From positions 1 through 34,165 of the forward strand of contig CAKRFY010000032.1 in the NCBI GenBank assembly GCA_934320895.1: DNA of 34,165 nt, read 5' to 3'. This document shows positions 24,192 through 32,001 of the stretch, in pieces. The notes under the pieces are model-generated. The model ran no database searches. It was not told where the DNA came from and saw only the letters and a list, made by a program, of their open reading frames with translations. A program made the translations under genes and the position numbers. Each line of letters begins with the position of its first letter. Position 1 is the stretch's first letter. The stretch comes from an uncultured Lachnospiraceae bacterium. GTDB lineage: Bacteria; Bacillota; Clostridia; Lachnospirales; Lachnospiraceae.

Positions 24192-24215
24192 TTTGATTAT
24201 TGATAAATTTTAATC

Positions 24216-24241
24216 AAAAAAGGCTTGAAAAAGCCTTTTTT
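24216..24241. terminator. Bidirectional terminator after the feo/HMA unit
   Basis: AAAAAAGGCTT-GAAA-AAGCCTTTTTT is a perfect 11-bp stem with T-runs on both strands. It ends minus-strand transcription after the HMA gene. The flanking CTGTTT/AAACAG pair (24246-24266) may form a second, plus-strand stem. Confidence 0.85.
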
Positions 24242-24279
24242 GAAACTGTTTATCATTTTGAAACAGATTTTTATGTCAG

Positions 24280-24318
24280 TCAAGCGGATATTCACAATCC
24301 AATCCGCTCTGCTACTTG
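24280..24318 (+). repeat. Dispersed palindromic element, copy 6 (5-base internal duplication)
   Basis: The stem AGCGGAT/ATCCGCT is interrupted by a duplicated AATCC, giving 39 bases. The tail CTACTTGCCTGATAGTGT is of the copy 2/4 type. It begins 15 bases after the HMA gene stop codon (reading on the minus strand). Confidence 0.85.
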
Positions 24319-24333
24319 CCTGATAGTGTATCA

Positions 24334-24699
24334 TCATTTATCAATGATTTTCCCTACTCTATAGCCTGACGCTTCAACAGCTTCAATAAGTTTCCTGTCT
24401 GAAATATCACTGCCTAGTTTCACTATCGCCTCATTCTTTTTAAGATTTACTTTTGCACTTACATCAGGAATTGTATTCAGTTTGTTCTGAACCCTTATTC
24501 TGCAATTATCACATTTCATTCCTTCAATTTCAATACACTTTACTGCAATTATCTTTTCAAGTTTCTGAGGTTTATCTTCAAGAGTCTGACTGCCACCACC
24601 ACAGCAGCCACCTTCTCCTTTTGAATGTGCTATGGTACTTTTAAGACCAATTGCACAGATAACAACAATTATTGCTACTATTATAATATTTGCTATCAT
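24334..24699 (-). CDS. Membrane-anchored heavy-metal-associated (HMA) protein
   Basis: This is a 121-residue protein. One N-terminal membrane segment (about 3-20, ANIIIVAIIVVICAIGL) is followed by a Cys/Gly cluster (GGCCGGG, 31-37) as in the FeoB-associated cysteine-rich membrane family (PF12669), then a soluble HMA domain with MKCDNC (C63, C66) and the usual ending EAVEASGYRVG. It thus seems to be a fusion of a FeoB-associated small protein with a metallochaperone domain. It lies 9 bases downstream of the Fur-family gene and is the last gene of the feo run. Its likely job is to bind metal at the inner membrane face near FeoB; this is inferred from context. The ribosome site (TAGG) is modest. 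Confidence 0.85.
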   Translation of the reverse strand: MIANIIIVAIIVVICAIGLKSTIAHSKGEGGCCGGGSQTLEDKPQKLEKIIAVKCIEIEGMKCDNCRIRVQNKLNTIPDVSAKVNLKKNEAIVKLGSDISDRKLIEAVEASGYRVGKIIDK

Positions 24700-24708
24700 A
24701 TTAACCTA

Positions 24709-25185
24709 CTACTTTCCGCACTGGCACGACTTTGCAATAACACTGCGTACATTAAGGTCATCAGGATAACCGAGTGCAACGAGTCCTGCCTTAATCACCT
24801 GATGCCACTTTTTAGCTGAAAGTTCAACAACTGTATCATCATCAAATTCAATAGTGCAGGCATTTTCAACTTCACACCCTGAACCGCAGGCTATCTTATA
24901 CATATTTTTTCTGCTGATAGCCCCGATTTCTTCAAGTTTGTTCACCATTCTATATACGGTAGCAGTGCCTATCTTGCCGTCCTGTTTTGCTGCTTTATAA
25001 TATATCTCCTTACAGCATGAGCAGTCTTCCTCCAATATAATATCGAGTAACATAAGACGCTGCTTTGTTATACGACAACCATCATCTTTAAGACGCTGTA
25101 TCACCATATCTTTCTGCATTTTTGTACGCTGATAATTCTGTGATTCCTGTATCTTTCTCTTTTGTTCCATCACTGCCATCGCCAT
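24709..25185 (-). CDS. Fur-family transcriptional regulator, atypical C-terminus
   Basis: This protein has 158 residues from the ATG at 25185 (an in-frame GTG at 25200 is possible but sits in the ribosome site region). The DNA-binding half is Fur-like: VIQRLKDDGCRITKQRLMLLDIIL and GTATVYRMVNKLEEIGAI (recognition helix about 74-86). The C-terminal half lacks the usual His-rich metal site and standard dimer motif; instead it has several Cys (CSCC, C100, C104, C110, SCQCG at the end). Metal or redox sensing by cysteine is therefore possible. It sits between the small membrane peptide gene downstream of feoB and the HMA gene. It is the obvious candidate to bind the TTAG-N6-CTAA sites nearby, but this motif is not a classic Fur box, so the link is inferred only. 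Confidence 0.88.
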   Translation of the reverse strand: MAMAVMEQKRKIQESQNYQRTKMQKDMVIQRLKDDGCRITKQRLMLLDIILEEDCSCCKEIYYKAAKQDGKIGTATVYRMVNKLEEIGAISRKNMYKIACGSGCEVENACTIEFDDDTVVELSAKKWHQVIKAGLVALGYPDDLNVRSVIAKSCQCGK

Positions 25186-25208
25186 AGTATGATTCCCCAC
25201 CTCTCATC

Positions 25209-25322
25209 TCATTTTTCTTTAAAAAAACCTATAATTATATTCACTGCAAATACAAACATAATTGCAAGAACAATCAATATTACCACATCAACCGGTTTAA
25301 TTTCCAAATTAGTATGTATCAT
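25209..25322 (-). CDS. 37-residue membrane peptide downstream of feoB
   Basis: ATG at 25322 follows the feoB stop by two bases and opens a 37-codon frame. It encodes an acidic/neutral start (MIHTNLEIKPVD), a single hydrophobic helix (VVILIVLAIMFVFAVNIIIG) and a basic end (FFKEK). The placement between feoB and the Fur gene, and the clean membrane-helix design, argue for a real gene. It has no cysteine, unlike the FeoB-associated Cys-rich family. A ribosome site is weak (AGG inside the feoB end), so coupling to feoB translation is likely. Function unknown. Confidence 0.6.
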   Translation of the reverse strand: MIHTNLEIKPVDVVILIVLAIMFVFAVNIIIGFFKEK

Positions 25323-25324
25323 TT

Positions 25325-27475
25325 TTAAGCTTCGCCTGTCGCTGCTCTGTATGCTCTTTTCTTGTTTGGATCAGGACGGAAAAGCAGATAAAGTATAGCT
25401 ATTGCAACGATGAATGCTACTACTGTTGCAGGACCGAATGCTACTGAACCTGTGATAAGTCCGCCAATCTGATATACCATAAGTGCTACACAGTATGCTA
25501 ACACATTCTGGAAAACAAGTGCAAATACTACGAACTTCTTTGATTTCATCTCTCTTGCCATTGTTGAGATAGCTGCAAGACAAGGTGAATCGAAAAGGTT
25601 GAACATAAGGAATGATACTGCTGCGATTCCTGTTGGGAAGAACTGTGCAAACTGATCATGCATTGATGCTGCATATTCTTCTACTTCACCAAGTCCGCTA
25701 AGTACACCCATTGTTGATACGATACCTTCTTTTGCAACAAATCCTGAAAGTGATGATGCAACTGCCTGCCATGTTCCAAATCCGAGTGGTTTAAATATCC
25801 AGGCGATTGCTCCACCGATTGAAGCAAGGAAACAATATTCTGTATCTACCATACCAAATGTTCCGTTCTGGATACCGAATGTTCCAAGGAACCACATAAC
25901 TGCACAGCAAAGGAAGAGGATTGTTCCTGCTTTTTTAAGGAATGCCCATACTCTTTCCCATACATGGAGAAGTACACCTTTAAGTGAAGGAATATGGTAC
26001 TGTGGAAGCTCCATAACGAATGGTGCCGGATCACCTGCAAAGAGTGATGTTTTCTTTAATATAATACAAGAAACGATAACTACGATGATACCAACAAAGT
26101 ACATAAGTGGTGCAAGCCACCAGCATCCGTTTAATAAGTATCCTGCGATAAGTGCGATAACAGGAAGTTTTGCACCGCAAGGAATAAATGTTGTTGTCAT
26201 GATCGTCATACGACGGTCTTTTTCATTTTCGATAGTACGTGTTGCCATGATTCCAGGAACACCACATCCTGAACCGATAAGAAATGGAATAAAACTCTTT
26301 CCTGAAAGACCAAACTTACGGAAAATCCTATCCATGATAAATGCGATTCTTGCCATGTATCCACAATCCTCAAGAAGTGAGAGGAAGAAGAATACGATAG
26401 CCATCTGAGGTGCAAATCCGATAGGTGCACCAAGACCTCCGATAATACCGTCAACTACAAGTGATACAAGCCAGTCTGCTGCACCGACATTTTCCAAAAA
26501 TCCCTGTACTGCCGGCTGGATCCACTCTCCTACGAGTGTATCATTTGTCCAGTCTGTAACGAGTCCACCAAGTGATGATACTGCTATGTAATATACCACA
26601 AACATAATTGCTGCAAAAATAGGAAGTGCAAGGATTCTATTTGTAACTATCTTATCAATCTTATCTGAAGTTGTAAGCTTTCCTGCTGACTTTTTCTTAA
26701 TGCAATCCTTGATGATAGATGTGATAAATGTGTATCTCTCATTTGTGATGATACTCTCTGTATCGTCATCAAGCTCATCCTCAACTGCTTTATTTACCTC
26801 TGCGATTTCCTTAAGAACACCTGATGAAAGATTCAACTTCTCAGCAACTTTCTCATCGTTCTCAAAAAGTTTGATCGCAAACCAGCGTTTCTGTGACTCA
26901 TCAACTGAGCCAAGTGCGATGCTCTCAATATCATCAAGCGCATGCTCAACCTTTGCATCAAATGAATGTTTAGGTGCTGAAGCTTTTGTGCTTGCAAGTT
27001 TAACAGCCTCATTTGCTGCTTCAACGATTCCCTCACCCTTAAGAGCTGAAATCTCAACTGCTTTGCATCCTGTTTCCTCAGCAAGTTTTTTAATATTTAT
27101 CTGGTCACCGTTCTTACGAACAACATCCATCATATTTACTGCTATTAAAACTGGAATTCCAAGTTCTGTAAGCTGTGTTGTAAGATAAAGATTTCTTTCA
27201 AGGTTTGTTCCGTCAATGATATTTAATATAACTTCCGGCTTCTCATCAATAAGATAGTTTCTTGAAACAACTTCTTCAAGTGTATATGGGGACAATGAAT
27301 AAATACCAGGAAGATCGACTACTGTCACATCTTTATTGCCCTTTAATCTTCCCTCTTTCTTTTCCACTGTAACACCAGGCCAGTTACCTACATACTGGTT
27401 TGAACCTGTCAGTGCATTAAACAATGTTGTTTTACCGCAGTTAGGATTACCTGCTAATGCAATTTTAATTGACAT
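25325..27475 (-). CDS. feoB: Ferrous iron transport protein FeoB
   Basis: Main uptake system for Fe(II) in anaerobes. From 27475 it has 716 residues: a cytoplasmic G domain with G1 GNPNCGKT (9-16), G2 Thr36, G3 DLPG (54-57) and G4 NMMD (114-117), a helical spacer, then a membrane domain with the two gate motifs (one visible as FLIGSGCGVPGIMATRTI) and about ten hydrophobic segments to the end. The start is set by GGAG 7 bases upstream; the longer frame starting at 27505 adds ten residues without a ribosome site. Two feoA genes lie upstream but behind a weak terminator, and feoB has its own iron-type palindrome. Downstream are the 37-residue peptide, a Fur-family gene and the HMA gene. Confidence 0.97.
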   Translation of the reverse strand: MSIKIALAGNPNCGKTTLFNALTGSNQYVGNWPGVTVEKKEGRLKGNKDVTVVDLPGIYSLSPYTLEEVVSRNYLIDEKPEVILNIIDGTNLERNLYLTTQLTELGIPVLIAVNMMDVVRKNGDQINIKKLAEETGCKAVEISALKGEGIVEAANEAVKLASTKASAPKHSFDAKVEHALDDIESIALGSVDESQKRWFAIKLFENDEKVAEKLNLSSGVLKEIAEVNKAVEDELDDDTESIITNERYTFITSIIKDCIKKKSAGKLTTSDKIDKIVTNRILALPIFAAIMFVVYYIAVSSLGGLVTDWTNDTLVGEWIQPAVQGFLENVGAADWLVSLVVDGIIGGLGAPIGFAPQMAIVFFFLSLLEDCGYMARIAFIMDRIFRKFGLSGKSFIPFLIGSGCGVPGIMATRTIENEKDRRMTIMTTTFIPCGAKLPVIALIAGYLLNGCWWLAPLMYFVGIIVVIVSCIILKKTSLFAGDPAPFVMELPQYHIPSLKGVLLHVWERVWAFLKKAGTILFLCCAVMWFLGTFGIQNGTFGMVDTEYCFLASIGGAIAWIFKPLGFGTWQAVASSLSGFVAKEGIVSTMGVLSGLGEVEEYAASMHDQFAQFFPTGIAAVSFLMFNLFDSPCLAAISTMAREMKSKKFVVFALVFQNVLAYCVALMVYQIGGLITGSVAFGPATVVAFIVAIAILYLLFRPDPNKKRAYRAATGEA

Positions 27476-27566
27476 TTTTTCTCTCCAATCCGCACATATG
27501 TGCAATAATTATTTGCAACTACATTTAGTTTTAAAAACCTACGCTAAATTTGTCTTTGCTTGCTAA

Positions 27567-27584
27567 GATTAGCATTACCTAACC
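27567..27584. promoter_or_regulatory. Putative iron-responsive operator before feoB
   Basis: On the minus strand GGTTAGGTAATGCTAATC, core TTAG-GTAATG-CTAA. It matches the flavodoxin operator at 14 of 18 bases and overlaps a weak promoter TTGGCT-16-TAATCT (27566-27593). The adjacent TGCTAA-GA-TTAGCA (27561-27574) adds a further dyad. Confidence 0.65.
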
Positions 27585-27591
27585 CATAGCC

Positions 27592-27616
27592 AAAAAAAAT
27601 TTGAGTTCTAAAACTC
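27592..27616 (-). terminator. Weak terminator between feoA and feoB
   Basis: GAGTT-TTAG-AACTC (27603-27616) followed by AAATTTTTTTT on the minus strand, directly at the end of the second feoA gene. The stem is short, so read-through into feoB is likely. Confidence 0.45.
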
Positions 27617-27837
27617 TACTCAACTTCAATCATTTCTGCATCTGCTTTTCTAAGTGAAAGTTCATAACCTCTTACTGAGACTTCAATAGGATCTCCAAGT
27701 GGTGCAACTTTTCTCACAAGTACATCAGTACCCTTTGTGATTCCCATGTCCATGATGCGTCTCTTTACTGCTCCTACTCCTGTAAGTTTCTTAACTTTTA
27801 CAGTTTCGCCACATTTAACTTCCTTTAATGTCTTCAT
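27616..27837 (-). CDS. feoA: FeoA domain protein (second copy)
   Basis: Small SH3-like protein that supports FeoB function at the membrane. The 73-residue protein (MKTLKEVKCGETVKVKKLTG...) has the family pattern: VGAVKRRIMDMGITKGTDVLVRKVAPLGDPIEVSVRGYELSLRKADAEMIEV, with the typical MGI-KG and GDP-E blocks. It is the more canonical of the two copies. Two ATG codons in tandem follow AAGGGG; the second (27837) has the better spacing. It lies 13 bases after the first feoA gene, so both are in one transcript. FeoA copies often come in pairs in Clostridia. Confidence 0.93.
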   Translation of the reverse strand: MKTLKEVKCGETVKVKKLTGVGAVKRRIMDMGITKGTDVLVRKVAPLGDPIEVSVRGYELSLRKADAEMIEVE

Positions 27838-27850
27838 CATTTTCCCCTTT

Positions 27851-28063
27851 CTAGACCATGATCTTATTTGCCATATCCTTACCGATGGCAACTCTTGCAT
27901 CCTTCACATTTACTATCATATTTCCACCTATCTGCGAAATAACAGTAACTGTTCCACCTACAACAAAACCAAGGTTTTCTAAAAATCTGCGTGTTTCTTC
28001 TTTGCCGCCTATTTTCTTAATTACGCTAGGCTGTCCTTCAGCTATCATTGATAATGGCATCAT
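27851..28063 (-). CDS. FeoA domain protein (first copy)
   Basis: This 70-residue protein is of the FeoA type: MPLSMIAEGQPSVIKKIGG, ETRRFLENLGFVVGGTVTVIS, then GGNMIVNVKDARVAIGKDMANKIMV. The ENLGF-GG block corresponds to the MGI-KG block of the second copy; the two share little other identity, which suggests an old duplication with separate roles. The start at 28063 is set by AGAGGATGAT; a GTG 7 codons earlier is an unlikely alternative. It is the first gene of the iron-transport run and directly follows the promoter with an iron-type operator. Confidence 0.9.
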   Translation of the reverse strand: MMPLSMIAEGQPSVIKKIGGKEETRRFLENLGFVVGGTVTVISQIGGNMIVNVKDARVAIGKDMANKIMV

Positions 28064-28110
28064 ATCATCCTCTTTCTTAATCACTTTTGTTGATTATCAT
28101 TTTATCCATG

Positions 28111-28128
28111 CGTTAGTATAATCTAATC
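28111..28128. promoter_or_regulatory. Putative iron-responsive operator of the feoA pair
   Basis: On the plus strand the core TTAG-TATAAT-CTAA (28113-28126) is perfect and lies over the -10 box of the feoA promoter. It is the third site in the window with the exact TTAG-N6-CTAA core. Confidence 0.65.
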
Positions 28129-28143
28129 GAGAATAGTTGTCAA
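28115..28143 (-). promoter_or_regulatory. Promoter of the feoA pair
   Basis: On the minus strand perfect TTGACA (28138-28143), 17-base spacer, TATACT (28115-28120). A strong promoter, expected to be shut off by a repressor on the overlapping palindrome. Confidence 0.85.
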
Positions 28144-28267
28144 TAACCTTATTGAGAAAAAATCATCAATAATTCCATTTTGTTAAAGTATATATATTTT
28201 GTCACATTTTATTTCTGATTGTTAGGCAGGATCTACAAAATATGACAGAATCTTTTGCAAGTAATAT

Positions 28268-28322
28268 AAAAGTCCCAATCCACCACTTATTGCTCTACGC
28301 AATAGAGGCGGGGGACTTTTTT
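28268..28322. terminator. Bidirectional terminator after the ferredoxin gene
   Basis: AAAAGTCCC (28268-28276) pairs with GGGACTTTT (28312-28320), with an inner hairpin TATTGC/GCAATA. T-runs follow on both strands (TTTTTT plus, TTTTATATT minus). It ends the hcp operon. The rest of the gene-free stretch 28064-28376 holds the feoA promoter/operator and A+T-rich DNA with nothing else I can support. Confidence 0.75.
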
Positions 28323-28376
28323 GATAATGTTAAACTCTTTCTAAATTGCAATCTTCTTAACTTCTAGCTCGGTCAA

Positions 28377-29120
28377 TTATAAACTCTCTAATATCCTGCC
28401 GTCACATGATATCGTAACAACTTGCCATGGGATCATCTTTCCACTGTTTTTTAATGCATTAACAACCGCATTCTGCAAACCGCCACAACATGGAACTTCC
28501 ATACGGACTATCTTTACACTCTTTATATCATTATTCTTTATTATCTCAGTAAGTTTTTCACTGTAATCAATGTCATCAAGTTTAGGGCATCCAACTACAG
28601 TAATATGATCTTTAATAAAATCCTCATGGAAATTTGCATACGCATATGCCGTACAATCTGCTGCTACCAAAAGATTTGCACCATCAAAGTAAGGTGCCGT
28701 TGGTGGAACAAGTTTAATCTGTACAGGCCATTGGTTAAGTCTGCTTACCGGTTTAGATCCCTCATTAGAAGCTGCCTGACAATTGTCATTTGCATCATCC
28801 CTGTGCTGTAAACTTCTCGCCATACTGCCTGGACAGACGTGAACCGGATTCCCGCTCTTTTTTGCTTTCTCAGCTATTTTCTTAGCTGCAATCCTCGCTT
28901 TAACAGCCGCTTCATCATAATCATTAGCTTCACGCTCTATTATCTTAATAGCATCCATCGGACAGGCAGGAAGGCAATCCCCAAGACCATCACAGTAATC
29001 ATCCTTGATAAGCCTTGCTTTACCGTCAATCATCGCAATCGCATCTTCGTGGCACGCGTTAGCACACGCACCACAACCGTTACATTTATCCTCATCTATA
29101 TGAACTATCTTGCGTATCAT
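28377..29120 (-). CDS. Ferredoxin-type 4Fe-4S protein of the hcp operon
   Basis: The 247-residue protein has an N-terminal ferredoxin domain: C13-x2-C16-x2-C19-x3-C23 (CNGCGACANAC) and a second Cys set around 43-53 (CDGLGDCLPAC, with CPMDAI after), as in a known YCDGLG-type ferredoxin family. The next part has CPGSMAR and a basic linker, followed by a C-terminal domain (about 125-247) with ADCTAYAYANFH, GCPKLDD and VPCCGGLQNAVV motifs, possibly another metal site. The start at 29120 is set by AAAGGA; the frame from 29150 adds ten residues overlapping the cupin end. It probably feeds electrons to the hybrid cluster protein; that is inferred from the operon. Last of four genes hcp-crp-cupin-ferredoxin. 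Confidence 0.9.
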   Translation of the reverse strand: MIRKIVHIDEDKCNGCGACANACHEDAIAMIDGKARLIKDDYCDGLGDCLPACPMDAIKIIEREANDYDEAAVKARIAAKKIAEKAKKSGNPVHVCPGSMARSLQHRDDANDNCQAASNEGSKPVSRLNQWPVQIKLVPPTAPYFDGANLLVAADCTAYAYANFHEDFIKDHITVVGCPKLDDIDYSEKLTEIIKNNDIKSVKIVRMEVPCCGGLQNAVVNALKNSGKMIPWQVVTISCDGRILESL

Positions 29121-29136
29121 TTTATTTTTTCCTTTC

Positions 29137-29469
29137 TTAAAATACAACAACCAAAAGCATCTTAAATCTCTCTTTACCCTTTACAGCATGAGGATGTTTT
29201 GCCGGCATAACGATGGACTGTCCCTCTGTAAGTTCATACTCAACTCCGTCAACAGTGATAAGTCCCACTCCGTCAAGACATGTAACAAAAGCATCCCCGC
29301 CTGACTCATGTGTGCTTATCTCTTCACCTTTTTCAAATGCAAACAAAGTCTCACTCACCGCATCATTCTGTATAAGTGTTTTACTTACTACCTGTCCATC
29401 TGCATAAGAAATCTCATCCTTAAGTGTAAGTACCTTTGATTTTTCAATGTTTTTCATAAGCTCTGCCAT
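29137..29469 (-). CDS. Small cupin-domain protein
   Basis: The 110-residue protein is a single beta-barrel cupin: HESGGDAFVTCLDGVGLITVDG (first cupin motif, with His and Glu-type ligand positions) and GQSIVMPAKHPHAVKG (second motif, with His). The enzyme or sensor activity is unknown; similar small cupins are found beside hcp genes. GGAGAAATAAAATT before the ATG at 29469 is the ribosome site. It lies 16 bases before the ferredoxin start and 100 bases after the Crp/Fnr gene. Confidence 0.88.
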   Translation of the reverse strand: MAELMKNIEKSKVLTLKDEISYADGQVVSKTLIQNDAVSETLFAFEKGEEISTHESGGDAFVTCLDGVGLITVDGVEYELTEGQSIVMPAKHPHAVKGKERFKMLLVVVF

Positions 29470-29569
29470 AATTTTATTTCTCCATTTAATGTTTTATATT
29501 TTTAATTTCAGGACATTTTTTAACAGATCAGAATTTTCCAATATATAACCCCTAAATCATGTCCATAAT

Positions 29570-30274
29570 TTACAGATATTCTTCTAGCTTTTCCTGAGAC
29601 ATTATAATTATCTTTCTGCCTTCAAGCTTTACTATTCCTTCTTTTTCCATATTGCCAAGTTCCCTTGAAAGAGATGGTCTTGTCACATTGAGATAGTCAG
29701 CAAGTTCCTCTCTTGAAGGATTTTTTGCTATCTGCCCTGACAATGTCTGGTTTTCAATAAGATAAAGTGCGATTTTTTCTCTTATGCTGCCACAGCCAAG
29801 CAATCTTACCTTGCTACTTAAATTATATGCCTTCATTGCAAATATACTCATAAGATTTTTTCTTATTTTTGCCGACACATCAGATTTTACATTGCACGAT
29901 ATGTCATCAAAAAAATCACTTGAGATACTTAGTATTATTGACTCTGTACTCACCTGCGCTGACATATCATACTTATCCTTTCCCATAAACATGTATACTT
30001 CCGCAAACATATCACCTGGATTTTCAATCGTAGTTATCAAAATTTTTTTCCCGGAAAATGTCATCTTTGAAACTTCTACAAAACCTTCTATCAGCACATA
30101 AAGCCTGTCAGGTATATCATCCTCCACAAAGACAAAACTTCCTTTTTCATATTTTTTTATTTCAGTATTACTTTCTTCTAATAAAGACAATATTTCATCA
30201 TGTGTAAATTCTTTGCAAAGTCCGGAACATCCTAATGCCCGTATGATGTTATCATTTTCTTCTATATTATTCAT
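29570..30274 (-). CDS. Crp/Fnr-family regulator of the hcp operon
   Basis: The 234-residue protein has a cyclic-nucleotide-binding-fold N-terminus (FVFVEDDIPDRLYVLIEGFVEVSKM, PGDMFAEVYMF) and a C-terminal Crp-type helix-turn-helix (PSREELADYLNVTRPSLSRELGNMEKEGIV). It lacks an N-terminal Fnr-type cysteine cluster; only isolated cysteines (C16, C20) are seen near the N-terminus. Regulators of this type (HcpR-like) control hcp in Clostridia and other anaerobes in response to NO or nitrosative stress; the link here is by position, with only 3 bases between hcp and this gene. AAAGG lies 10 bases before the ATG. A dyad upstream of hcp is a candidate binding site. Confidence 0.93.
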   Translation of the reverse strand: MNNIEENDNIIRALGCSGLCKEFTHDEILSLLEESNTEIKKYEKGSFVFVEDDIPDRLYVLIEGFVEVSKMTFSGKKILITTIENPGDMFAEVYMFMGKDKYDMSAQVSTESIILSISSDFFDDISCNVKSDVSAKIRKNLMSIFAMKAYNLSSKVRLLGCGSIREKIALYLIENQTLSGQIAKNPSREELADYLNVTRPSLSRELGNMEKEGIVKLEGRKIIIMSQEKLEEYL

Positions 30275-30277
30275 ATA

Positions 30278-31876
30278 TTATATGCCTTTCACAAACTTTT
30301 CCAGATCTCCCTCAGGAGTACCTGTAGGTGAAATTCCAAAGTTTTTTACAAGGAAATCAAGTATCTTCGGCGATATAAATGCTGGAAGTGTCGGTCCTAA
30401 ATGTATATTTTTTATTCCAAGATAAAGAAGCGTAAGCAAAATGCATACTGCTTTCTGTTCATACCATGAAAGTACAATTGACAAAGGAAGTTCATTTACC
30501 AAACAATCAAACGCTTCGGCAAGTGCTACCGCAACTTTTATCGCACTAAATGCATCATTGCACTGTCCCATATCCATAATTCTTGGAAGCCCTGCAATCT
30601 CACCAAGATCAAGATCATTAAATCGGTATTTTCCACATGCTAATGTAAGTATAACAGAATTTTGTGGCGTCTGCTTAACAAATTCAGTATAATAATTTCT
30701 TCCCGGTCTTGCACCGTCACATCCTCCAACAAGGAAGAAATGTTTTATATCACCATTTTTAACAGCTTCAACAACCTTATCAGCAACTGATAACACTGTT
30801 CCGTGTGCAAATCCTGTCATAACCTCATGACCGCCGTTTATTCCCGTAAAGTGCTTATCCTCATCATAGCCTCCAAGTTCAAGTGCTTTTTCTATAACAG
30901 GAGTAAAATCTTTATCTTCTCCAATATGAACCATTTCAGGATATGAAACCACCTCTGTCGTAAACACCCTGTCCGCATAACTTTCCTTTACTGGCATAAG
31001 ACAGTTTGTAGTAAATAATACAGGTGCAGGAATATTATCAAATTCCTTCTGTTGATTCTGCCATGCAGTTCCAAAGTTTCCTTTAAGATGTGTATATTTC
31101 TTAAGTTCAGGATATGCGTGGGCTGGAAGCATCTCTCCATGTGTATAAATATTTATTCCTTTATCTTTTGTCTGCTCCAAAAGCTGTTTAAGATCGTAAA
31201 GATCATGCCCCGTAATAACGATGAACGGTCCTTTTTCAACTGTGAGAGAAACTTTTTCCGGAGCCGGTGTCCCATATGTCTCAGTATTTGCTTTATCAAG
31301 GAGTTCCATACATTTAAGATTTACCTCGCCTACTTCCATAACAATAGGAAGAAGATCATCCTTGCCCATATCATAACCAAGCACACATAAAGCTTTTATA
31401 AAAAAATTATTCACAGTATCATCTCTATATCCTAATACATTTGCATGGTAAGCATATGCTGCCATACCTCTTATTCCAAAAAGAATAAGTGATTTAAGTG
31501 AGCGTATATCCTCATCGTCATTCCATATATTGGTAACATTGTAATCATCCGTATTACCACACTTTGCAGTACAGATGCTGCAATTTGGAACAACTTCATA
31601 CTTCTTCTTTCTAACTTTTTTTGTAATCTCTTTAATAGTCTCATCATTAAAATTAACATTTGTTATTGTAGTAAATAATCCCTCTATCAAAATATCTGTT
31701 ACACTATCATCATGCGGATTATTTTCACAGGCTCTTGCAAGACCTATCAACGCACCTGTAAGCTCATCCTGAAGATTTGCAGTTTCTGCTGTTTTTCCAC
31801 ATACACCTGCATTTCCCGTACATCCCGAACAGCCTGCTGTCTGTTCACACTGAAAACAAAACATTTTATTGTCCAT
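30278..31876 (-). CDS. hcp: Hybrid cluster protein (hydroxylamine reductase)
   Basis: Iron-sulfur-oxygen enzyme that reduces NO or hydroxylamine and protects against nitrosative stress. The 532-residue protein starts MDNKMFCFQCEQT with the cubane cluster Cys (C7, C10, C19, C26; an extra C16). The hybrid-cluster ligand blocks are visible: HGEMLPAHAYPE, ALFTTNCLMP-type TTNCLMPV, GGCDGARPGRNYYTEF, and ILTLACGKYRFNDLD. AAAGGA precedes the ATG at 31876. It leads the operon hcp - crp/fnr - cupin - ferredoxin, followed by a bidirectional terminator. A palindrome TTGTG-N5-CACAA lies about 70 bases upstream. Confidence 0.97.
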   Translation of the reverse strand: MDNKMFCFQCEQTAGCSGCTGNAGVCGKTAETANLQDELTGALIGLARACENNPHDDSVTDILIEGLFTTITNVNFNDETIKEITKKVRKKKYEVVPNCSICTAKCGNTDDYNVTNIWNDDEDIRSLKSLILFGIRGMAAYAYHANVLGYRDDTVNNFFIKALCVLGYDMGKDDLLPIVMEVGEVNLKCMELLDKANTETYGTPAPEKVSLTVEKGPFIVITGHDLYDLKQLLEQTKDKGINIYTHGEMLPAHAYPELKKYTHLKGNFGTAWQNQQKEFDNIPAPVLFTTNCLMPVKESYADRVFTTEVVSYPEMVHIGEDKDFTPVIEKALELGGYDEDKHFTGINGGHEVMTGFAHGTVLSVADKVVEAVKNGDIKHFFLVGGCDGARPGRNYYTEFVKQTPQNSVILTLACGKYRFNDLDLGEIAGLPRIMDMGQCNDAFSAIKVAVALAEAFDCLVNELPLSIVLSWYEQKAVCILLTLLYLGIKNIHLGPTLPAFISPKILDFLVKNFGISPTGTPEGDLEKFVKGI

Positions 31877-31944
31877 ATTTTATCCTTTCTTTTGCTCATT
31901 TTTAATCTATATTTTCCATGAACCATTTTCTGCATATAGTAAGT

Positions 31945-31959
31945 TTGTGCAAAACACAA
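31945..31959. promoter_or_regulatory. Dyad upstream of hcp, possible Crp/Fnr-type site
   Basis: TTGTG-CAAAA-CACAA, 69 bases before the hcp start. The half-sites resemble Crp/Fnr-family operators, but the 5-base centre is odd (usual spacings are even). On the minus strand a TATATG box lies at 31933-31938. The regulator encoded after hcp is the natural candidate. Confidence 0.45.
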
Positions 31960-32001
31960 CTTGTTTGCTTTTGACATCAATTATAATACATTAAAGCCAA
32001 G

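Noticed and set aside
27476..28143. Classic Fur box (GATAATGATTATC type) at feo promoters
   Set aside because: No such 7-1-7 motif was found; the conserved feature is TTAG-N6-CTAA instead.
28268..28322. Small noncoding RNA
   Set aside because: The structured segment is explained as a bidirectional terminator after the ferredoxin gene; no promoter for an RNA gene was seen.
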